Shown here: positions 1 through 4,491 of the stretch, one piece after another
Numbering within the stretch: the stretch's first letter is position 1
Layout: each line of letters starts with the position of its first letter
Assembly (NCBI GenBank): GCA_023228225.1
Contig: JALOBO010000121.1
Location: 1 to 5,106 of the forward strand
Direction of reading: 5' to 3'
Length of the DNA: 5,106 nt
DNA from: Clostridia bacterium
GTDB taxonomy: Bacteria; Bacillota; Clostridia; Christensenellales; UBA1242
The notes under the pieces: model-generated
What the model was told of the DNA's origin: nothing
What the model saw: the letters and a program-made list of their open reading frames with translations, nothing else
Database searches by the model: none
Program-made: the position numbers and the translations under genes

Positions 1-51
1 TGGCTATTTTATCCATCTCTGTTGTATCATGTTAGGGAGTTTTTAACATGA
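1..51 (+). other. possible 3' end of an upstream gene
   Basis: Frame 1 is open from the window edge to a TGA at 49-51 (16 codons, ending VREFLT). That TGA would overlap the polymerase ATG as ATGA, a coupling arrangement like those seen elsewhere in this window. The other two + frames close at 44-46 (TAA) and 33-35 (TAG), so an upstream gene could also end in either of them. The piece is too short to identify. In protein-primed systems the terminal protein gene often sits just upstream of the polymerase, so the gene to the left deserves checking, but nothing seen here proves that. Confidence 0.25.
35..39 (+). promoter_or_regulatory. ribosome binding site of the polymerase gene
   Basis: GGGAG lies 8 bases before the ATG at 48. 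The same spacing recurs in most genes of the window and supports this start. Confidence 0.7.
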
Positions 52-1838
52 AACCCTTTGACGATTTGAATATCGTAACCCAAAAACGCTATAAAAACAA
101 ACATAACAAACAACGACAGCATACCGGATTAGATACCGAAACCTTTGACGGTTACGTAAAACTGATAACCGATAATACCGGCAGGTATAAAATGGTAGAA
201 GATATTGATGATATTATTTACTTTTTAACCCATTCCCACTTTAGAAGTAAATTCAACTGGTTTTTTAATATCCGATTTTATTTTGAATCAATCGTAAAAT
301 ACCTGGAAATTGAAGAATTACAAGAACTATACGCTAACGGAGAGTTGCATTATCGACATTGGGATATTCATTATATTGCCGGAAAATATTTCAGTATTAT
401 TGATAGTGCTAACCATTCATACAGGTTCTATGATTTAAATAATTTCCTTTCAACCTCCTTAAACAATGCAGCCAAAAAATACCTTAATGAGTCAAAATTA
501 ACTGATATTGTAGATTCTAGCAAACTCAATACGGATATTGAATACTGGAAAGAAAATGAAGAGAATATCATAAAATACTGTATTCAGGATAGTGCGTTAA
601 CCCAACGATTAGCAGTATGGTTTTTCAATCTGCTAGAAAATTCTCTTCAATTTCTCCCTAATGCTCCATATTCTAAAGGGAGTTTTGCACAAGAGTATTT
701 CTTGCATAAGTGCTATATTCCCACCATAAACGGCATTGATAGAGAGGTATTGAGATATGCGTATAACTCCTATTCTGGAGGAAGATTTGAAATTTTAAAG
801 AGAGGGAAATTTGACCATGTTTATACCTATGATATCAAATCTGCCTATCCCTCTGTTATGGCTAATTTGATTGATGTAAATAACGGTAAATGGTATTATA
901 CAACAGAGTATCAAGATAATGCTTATTATGGCTATTATCACTGTAAGGTAGAGTTTTATCATTCGCTTATCTCTCCGTTTATGGTCAAAGAAGGTAGTTT
1001 AAACATTTATCCCAACGGGAAATATGAGCAATGGCTAACGCAAAAAGAAATAGACTTTATTCTAAAGCATTTCAACAATGTAGAAATTGAAGTTATTGAC
1101 GGTTGGTATTTTATCGAAAATAGCGTTAACTATCCGTTAAAAGAGGAAATAGAGAAATTATACGAATGGAAAAATACTGAAAAAGACGACGATATAAAAT
1201 ATGTCGTAAAAATAGTATTAAACTCGCTTTACGGGAAATTTATTCAAACGGTTGGCGGCAATACCGGCAGGGTTTTTAATCCAATTTGGGCAACAGAGAT
1301 AACCGCTAATACTCGTTTACAACTCTTAGAACTTGCATTACCGAATATTAACCAGGTAATCGGTATGTCAACCGATAGTGTTCATTCGGAAATACCATTG
1401 GATTATGACAATACCGGCAAATTAGGAGCGTGGGATTTAGATTTTGAGGGAGAAGGTATTTTTGTAATGTCTGATGTATACGCTTTATGGAATGAAAAGA
1501 AAACTAAAAACCGATTTAGAGGTTTCAGACTTTATGAAGAAATTAATCGTGACGATTATGAAATAGCACCAAAGGATAAAATAACCTCTCTGTTGGATAT
1601 CCTTCAAGATATGCCTGATTCCAGTGTTTATAATTACGTAGTAAACCGCCCAATACATTTAGGAGAAATTTTGGCTCATACGAAAACAAAGACCAAAGCA
1701 GATATGAACGTATGGAGTAGCATTGATAAATCTATCAAGTTAAACGGTGATAAAAAGAGAGTATGGAGCAATGACTTTAAAAACGGATTAGAGGCTTATG
1801 AAGTTAACCATTGCTCTATTCCGCATTTAGTAAAATAA
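48..1838 (+). CDS. polB: protein-primed family B DNA polymerase
   Basis: DNA-dependent DNA polymerase that would start replication from a terminal protein bound to the ends of a linear genome. At 596 aa it is close to phage phi29 polymerase (575 aa). An N-terminal 3'-5' exonuclease domain shows Exo I (D29-T-E31) and Exo III (Y177-CIQ-D181). Exo II (N74-IRF-Y78) has Tyr where Asp is expected. The YxGG/A motif is Y242-SGG. The polymerase domain has motif A (D262-IKSAYPS), a TPR1-like insertion at about 300-375 (YEQWLTQKEIDFI matches the phi29 pattern), motif B (K388-IVLNSLYGKF) and motif C (S441-T-D443-S). The KxY position reads D476-V-Y478. A C-terminal thumb includes LNGDKKRVW (565-573). The TPR2 segment after motif B seems reduced to about 12 residues. 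The family call is secure from the motifs. The loss of proofreading and weaker strand displacement are inferences. It faces the - strand operon, with stops three bases apart. Confidence 0.95.
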   Translation: MKPFDDLNIVTQKRYKNKHNKQRQHTGLDTETFDGYVKLITDNTGRYKMVEDIDDIIYFLTHSHFRSKFNWFFNIRFYFESIVKYLEIEELQELYANGELHYRHWDIHYIAGKYFSIIDSANHSYRFYDLNNFLSTSLNNAAKKYLNESKLTDIVDSSKLNTDIEYWKENEENIIKYCIQDSALTQRLAVWFFNLLENSLQFLPNAPYSKGSFAQEYFLHKCYIPTINGIDREVLRYAYNSYSGGRFEILKRGKFDHVYTYDIKSAYPSVMANLIDVNNGKWYYTTEYQDNAYYGYYHCKVEFYHSLISPFMVKEGSLNIYPNGKYEQWLTQKEIDFILKHFNNVEIEVIDGWYFIENSVNYPLKEEIEKLYEWKNTEKDDDIKYVVKIVLNSLYGKFIQTVGGNTGRVFNPIWATEITANTRLQLLELALPNINQVIGMSTDSVHSEIPLDYDNTGKLGAWDLDFEGEGIFVMSDVYALWNEKKTKNRFRGFRLYEEINRDDYEIAPKDKITSLLDILQDMPDSSVYNYVVNRPIHLGEILAHTKTKTKADMNVWSSIDKSIKLNGDKKRVWSNDFKNGLEAYEVNHCSIPHLVK

Positions 1839-1858
1839 AGATTATAAGATAATCTTTT
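1837..1858. terminator. two-way terminator hairpin across converging stops
   Basis: AAAGATTAT-AAG-ATAATCTTT is a perfect 9-bp inverted repeat with a 3-base loop (1837-1857). On the + strand it ends in TTTT (1855-1858). On the - strand it is followed by TTTATTTTA. It contains part of the polymerase TAA (1836-1838) and all of the ATPase stop (1842-1844), and it encodes the ATPase C-terminus KIIL. The stem is AT-rich and therefore weak. The T-rich tract on each side may matter more, since archaeal RNA polymerase ends at U-tracts. The function is inferred from position and symmetry. Confidence 0.6.
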
Positions 1859-2447
1859 CGCTAATAATCTCGTTCGTATCGTATAAATTCCCCACTTTCC
1901 ACGCTTTCAACATGGTTATAGGTTTTACCACAAACGGCACTTTAGATTTAACAACAATTAAATGATGTTTATCACAAGAATCTATCGTGCAAATATGCGA
2001 CGTATCAATCTTGTATTTTTTCGTTCCTGGTATTGGGATAACGTCTAATTTATACGGTTCCAATAATACGTCTGTCTGTTGTCGTAGTCTTACATGTACA
2101 TTTAGATATCGTTGGGTAGTATACCAGATATCAACATTCCTCTTACGGGACTGGTTAAGCAGTTGTTCAACAAACTTTAATACCGTTCCTTTCGTGCCTA
2201 TGGAGTTAAGGATAACCTGTATTTCGTCAATAACAACGGTGACATTCCTTAATTCCGATTCAAAGATGTAATTAACCATATCCTTAGTAGTCATCATTTC
2301 GGAGAACGATGTCTTATAGTTTGTTAATACCTTTCTCCCTTGCTGATAGTCACGATAAGCGTAATACGTAGCAGTAAGGGTTTTACCATTCCCTCTAATA
2401 CCTCCAGAATACATATCGTCAATCGTGCCAACAGACCCAAAAATCAA
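1842..2447 (-). CDS. HerA/FtsK/Zot-like P-loop ATPase, probable genome packaging or virion assembly motor
   Basis: A 201-aa ATPase. Walker A is G16-IRGNGK22-T23 and Walker B is TVVID74-E75. A sensor-type Gln follows a beta strand (DIWYTTQ112), and RLRQQTD (120-126) could supply an arginine finger. The order fits small ATPases of the HerA/FtsK superfamily used in viral DNA packaging, and also the Zot/pI assembly ATPases of filamentous phages (SRKRNVDIWYTTQ resembles their HRxxxDIxxxTQ). No membrane span is visible. A Cys/His cluster, C153-x4-C158-x2-H161-H162, could bind metal. The TTG start at 2447 is chosen because it overlaps the previous stop as TTGA and follows GGGGTG. The frame is closed by a TAA 27 bases upstream. 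An ATG at 2414 (residue 12) lacks a ribosome site. It is the last gene of the - operon. Which of the two ATPase groups it belongs to is not settled. Confidence 0.85.
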   Translation of the reverse strand: MIFGSVGTIDDMYSGGIRGNGKTLTATYYAYRDYQQGRKVLTNYKTSFSEMMTTKDMVNYIFESELRNVTVVIDEIQVILNSIGTKGTVLKFVEQLLNQSRKRNVDIWYTTQRYLNVHVRLRQQTDVLLEPYKLDVIPIPGTKKYKIDTSHICTIDSCDKHHLIVVKSKVPFVVKPITMLKAWKVGNLYDTNEIISEKIIL

Positions 2448-2617
2448 GGATACACCCCGTAGATTATCGGATTAAGGTTATTGATAAATTGATAAGCGGT
2501 TTGTGCGTCTTGATACCCTGCCGTATACCCGCTCTGATACAATACCCATGCAGCGCTAATCATTAGCATCATATCAATAAATATAGTTAGTTTGGGATGG
2601 TCTTTGAAGAATCCCAT
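2444..2617 (-). CDS. 57-aa single-span membrane protein, function unknown
   Basis: A small gene starting MGFFKDHPKLTIFID and ending NPIIYGVYP. One hydrophobic segment at about residues 10-27 (LTIFIDMMLMISAAWVL) is followed by a polar, Tyr/Gln/Asn-rich tail (YQSGYTAGYQDAQTAYQ). The basic N-terminus suggests it stays inside and the tail faces out. Evidence that it is real: a strong GGGAGG ribosome site at 2626-2631, 8 bases before the ATG; a start that overlaps the previous stop by one base (TAATG); and a stop that overlaps the ATPase start (TTGA). It also fills the only gap between its neighbours exactly. I do not recognise the family. By context it could be a minor virion membrane protein or a membrane anchor for the ATPase, but both are guesses. 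Confidence 0.8.
   Translation of the reverse strand: MGFFKDHPKLTIFIDMMLMISAAWVLYQSGYTAGYQDAQTAYQFINNLNPIIYGVYP
2453..2458 (-). promoter_or_regulatory. ribosome binding site deciding the TTG start of the ATPase
   Basis: On the - strand GGGGTG lies 5 bases before the TTG at 2447, inside the end of the 57-aa gene. It favours TTG at 2447 over the ATG at 2414, which has no purine-rich tract upstream. Confidence 0.55.
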
Positions 2618-2988
2618 TATACTTTCCTCCCTAATCCCTGCATCAACATACTTATCTGTTGTTCATTTTGAATAGAGCCATTCATGGATTTTACCATTTC
2701 AATCATTTCGTCTCTGCCTTTCCCTTTTTCGCTAATGCTTAAGACGATACGGCAATTTGCCAGGGTTTCTAATACATCGTTTTTTACGCCAAATTTACGG
2801 AAAAAATAAGCATTAGTGCCTCTTACTCTTCCAATACCTCTAATATTCCTGCCGGTGAGTCTGCTTTTCTGGTCTATGTTATCTTCATTAAAGAACGTAT
2901 CTACTGCTTTTAACGTCTCCGTCATATTGGAAGGTTGGTTATTATTCGTTTCTTGTGCTAATGCGATATCATCAAGTGCGTTAGGCAT
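2617..2988 (-). CDS. 123-aa basic soluble protein, function unknown
   Basis: No membrane span is seen. The N-terminal third (1-40) is polar and Asn/Gln-rich, probably flexible. The core (41-100) is basic and compact, with SRLTGRNIRGIGRVRG (42-57), AYFFRKFGV, a helical DVLETLANCRIVLSI, and a GKGRDEMIEMVKSM stretch. The C-terminus is Met/Gln-rich and ends GLGRKV. The Arg/Lys-rich core could bind nucleic acid or act as an adaptor, but I recognise no named domain. The ATG at 2988 is preferred because it begins one base after the preceding stop (2990-2992) and has GGGAG at 2998-3002. A TTG at 3018 would add ten residues (from MAETLWERFK) and overlap the upstream gene, but it has no ribosome site. 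It lies between a tail-anchored membrane protein and a small membrane protein, upstream of the ATPase. Confidence 0.8.
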   Translation of the reverse strand: MPNALDDIALAQETNNNQPSNMTETLKAVDTFFNEDNIDQKSRLTGRNIRGIGRVRGTNAYFFRKFGVKNDVLETLANCRIVLSISEKGKGRDEMIEMVKSMNGSIQNEQQISMLMQGLGRKV

Positions 2989-2989
2989 T

Positions 2990-3607
2990 TTAAAACGCTC
3001 CCATAAGGTTTCCGCCAATATACAACGCTACCAACGCAACAACACCAAATATAATTGAGGGCAATTGCGGCGCTAATGCCTCCATGAATGTTGTCTCTCC
3101 ATGTTGCAAATCAGCAACCGTATCTGCTTCAATATTCTCTTTAAAGACCTTTGGCGATAACGTAGCCTCCTTAAAGGTGACATAATCCAACCTCTGTATC
3201 ATCTCTAATCCGTTGGAATTGTCGTTAATTGCTTCTATTTTGTCTTTTACCTTCCTGGAAAGTTTCTTTTTCGGTTTGGGCTCCTCTTCTACGTTATTGG
3301 ATATTTTTTCTGGTTCTATTTTATCGTTAAGTTCTGCCTTAAGTAGTTTTTCCGTTCTCCTTACTTCCATCTCGTAAGGAGTTATGCTTTCAGCGTCAAC
3401 GACTACAACAATCCCATTTTTCTTCTTAAAATGTGCCTTTTCCCGGTTGGGGACTTCAAAGTATCCAATGCCGGGTATTCGGATAATTGACTGTCCGTTA
3501 TCCACTTCTACATGATTTTTTACGTAGATTTCATTATGGTAAACGTCACAATCGTAATAGGTTTTATGTTGGAAATTAAACCAGGCTTTTTTAAGTCCGT
3601 TCGGCAT
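2990..3607 (-). CDS. 205-aa tail-anchored membrane protein, function unknown
   Basis: An N-terminal domain (about 1-75) looks beta-rich (YDCDVYHNEIYVKNHVEV, IIRIPGIGYFEV, NGIVVVVDAE). A highly charged Lys/Glu linker follows at about 80-130 (EEEPKPKKKLSRKVKDK) and is probably helical or disordered. The C-terminus has a single hydrophobic span at about 183-203 (PSIIFGVVALVALYIGGNLMG). There is no signal peptide, so the large N-terminal part probably faces the cytoplasm or the virion interior. The ATG at 3607 has GGAGGT (3616-3621) 8 bases upstream, inside the end of the previous gene. Three bases separate it from the preceding stop. I do not recognise the family. The shape suits a membrane-bound scaffold or an internal virion protein linking membrane and DNA, but that is inference from topology and context. 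Confidence 0.85.
   Translation of the reverse strand: MPNGLKKAWFNFQHKTYYDCDVYHNEIYVKNHVEVDNGQSIIRIPGIGYFEVPNREKAHFKKKNGIVVVVDAESITPYEMEVRRTEKLLKAELNDKIEPEKISNNVEEEPKPKKKLSRKVKDKIEAINDNSNGLEMIQRLDYVTFKEATLSPKVFKENIEADTVADLQHGETTFMEALAPQLPSIIFGVVALVALYIGGNLMGAF
2998..3002 (-). promoter_or_regulatory. ribosome binding site deciding the ATG start at 2988
   Basis: GGGAG on the - strand lies 9 bases before the ATG at 2988. No such site precedes the alternative TTG at 3018. Confidence 0.55.
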
Positions 3608-3609
3608 AA

Positions 3610-3798
3610 TTATTTACCTCCGTTAAAGATATCTTTCGGTCTCAAGATTAAAATCCATAAGGCTTCAATTACCCCAATAAGGAAAATCGTATTGCCTACC
3701 AGGGAGTTAAACGCTTCATACATGAGAATAAGAATGGTAGGAAGAAAAACCAATACCATCTCATTGATAAACCGGGATTGATTGCTAGTGGTAAACAT
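3610..3798 (-). CDS. 62-aa double-span membrane protein, candidate small virion membrane protein
   Basis: Two hydrophobic segments, about 13-29 (EMVLVFLPTILILMYEA) and 34-53 (VGNTIFLIGVIEALWILIL), are joined by a very short turn (FNSLVGN). A polar N-terminus and a basic C-terminus (RPKDIFNGGK) flank this helical hairpin. Small hydrophobic hairpin proteins serve as coat proteins in spindle-shaped archaeal viruses, and similar small proteins occur in pleomorphic viruses. That makes it a candidate structural protein, but without a homology search this is only a guess. The ATG at 3798 overlaps the previous stop by one base (TGATG) and has AGGTG (3804-3808) 5 bases upstream. Confidence 0.8.
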   Translation of the reverse strand: MFTTSNQSRFINEMVLVFLPTILILMYEAFNSLVGNTIFLIGVIEALWILILRPKDIFNGGK

Positions 3799-3974
3799 CA
3801 GAACACCTTTGAATCAAGTAACTCTAGCAGTTGGCTATACAGGCTTTCTTTAGAGTTACCTCTAATCCGATATTCGACAGAATCACCGTTCCTTTCGATA
3901 GGTCTTACTTTAAGTTCGGTATATCCGTTCTTTTCAATCGTCTTAATTTTTAGTTCTTTATATCCTGTTTCCAT
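3798..3974 (-). CDS. 58-aa soluble protein with a 13-residue tandem repeat, function unknown
   Basis: A small gene starting METGYKELKIKTIEKNG and ending LLELLDSKVF. Residues 4-16 (GYKELKIKTIEKN) and 17-29 (GYTELKVRPIERN) form a head-to-tail repeat, with 8 of 13 positions identical and three conservative changes. A third strand-like stretch (DSVEYRIRGN) and a C-terminal helix (SKESLYSQLLELLDS) follow. It looks like a three-stranded sheet plus helix, charged and without membrane spans, so probably cytoplasmic. Evidence that it is real: GAGGTG at 3983-3988, 8 bases before the ATG; a start 3 bases after the preceding stop; and a stop overlapping the next start as TGATG. I recognise no family. Confidence 0.82.
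   Translation of the reverse strand: METGYKELKIKTIEKNGYTELKVRPIERNGDSVEYRIRGNSKESLYSQLLELLDSKVF
3888..3965 (-). repeat. 39-base tandem repeat within the 58-aa gene
   Basis: Two adjacent in-frame 39-base units (3965-3927 and 3926-3888) encode GYKELKIKTIEKN and GYTELKVRPIERN. The nucleotide units have drifted while the amino-acid pattern is kept, so this looks like an old internal duplication forming two similar beta strands or hairpins. Confidence 0.7.
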
Positions 3975-3977
3975 GAT

Positions 3978-4490
3978 TTATACACCTCTGTCCGCATACT
4001 GTTTTACTCCGATGCCGAACGATGCAACCCAAACAAACCCCACAAAAATCATCATAAGTGGGTCGGTATAATACGTCAGATATTCGTATAACGCTATGGT
4101 CGCCGGGAAAACTGCCATAAGCGTAAATATCCATCCTCCGGTTAAACCGCCAACAATAATCAGGATTAGCGCTATGGCTATAAGAATCCCGGTTGTAAGT
4201 TTAAACGGAGTTAATGATAATGTGGTAGTCTCGCTATATCCGGTATTTTCTCCATCAACTAGTTTTATAGAGTGCTTTTCCTCTGGATTAATATCCGTTA
4301 AAATCCATTGTTCTGTAGTGGTATTTTCAGCAACCAACTTTCCGTCAATATAAATATCTTTTGGCGTTTCGTATTGCCATTGCCATTCTACCCAGGTATT
4401 CCCGGTTTCACTGCTGATAATAATCTCTGCTCCGGATACGGCAGAAATCAGGCATATCAGCGCAATGAGCGCTAAAAAGATTTTACTCAT
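3978..4490 (-). CDS. 170-aa exported protein with a beta-sandwich domain and three membrane spans
   Basis: Residues 1-20 form a signal peptide (MSKIFLALIALICLISAVSG, probable cut near A16-E22). A beta-rich domain follows at about 22-95 (TWVEWQWQY, DIYIDGKLVAENTTTEQWILTDINPEEKHSIKLVDG). It resembles fibronectin-type domains of methanogen surface proteins and carries a possible N-glycosylation sequon (N56-T-T58). Three hydrophobic segments lie at about 100-115, 117-137 and 144-162. The last ends in a short basic tail (VKQYADRGV). The beta domain should face outward. A role as an envelope or surface protein is inferred from topology and neighbours. The ATG at 4490 is preceded by GAGAGG (4499-4504) at 8 bases and lies one base after the previous stop. 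Confidence 0.85.
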   Translation of the reverse strand: MSKIFLALIALICLISAVSGAEIIISSETGNTWVEWQWQYETPKDIYIDGKLVAENTTTEQWILTDINPEEKHSIKLVDGENTGYSETTTLSLTPFKLTTGILIAIALILIIVGGLTGGWIFTLMAVFPATIALYEYLTYYTDPLMMIFVGFVWVASFGIGVKQYADRGV

Positions 4491-4491
4491 A

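Noticed and set aside
174..1421. AATACCGGCAGG at 174-185 and 1260-1271, with a near copy at 1410-1421
   Set aside because: All three are in frame and encode the peptide NTG plus Arg or Lys with the same codons. Chance reuse of codons explains them, and the spacing shows no pattern of a binding site.
1987..2271. 94-codon open frame on the + strand
   Set aside because: It lies wholly antisense to the ATPase gene, which has clear Walker motifs. Its translation is Ser/Thr/Cys-rich without recognisable features, and it is a shadow.
2555..2567. GCTAAT-C-ATTAGC inverted repeat
   Set aside because: It lies inside the 57-aa coding sequence with a one-base loop, too tight for an RNA hairpin, and no function is supported by position.
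2989..3018. TTG start at 3018 for the 123-aa gene, giving 133 aa
   Set aside because: It would overlap the upstream gene by 29 bases and has no ribosome site, while the ATG at 2988 has GGGAG and a one-base gap to the preceding stop.
2816..3058. 80-codon open frame on the + strand
   Set aside because: It is antisense to the 123-aa gene and the end of the 205-aa gene, both of which have ribosome sites and fit the coupled chain.
3512..4071. two open frames on the + strand (3512-3781 and 3778-4071)
   Set aside because: Both are antisense to several tightly packed - strand genes with matched ribosome sites and overlapping starts and stops. The reverse frames explain the sequence better.
4096..4353. 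85-codon open frame on the + strand
   Set aside because: It is antisense to the signal-peptide and beta-domain gene, whose signal peptide, membrane spans and ribosome site are convincing.
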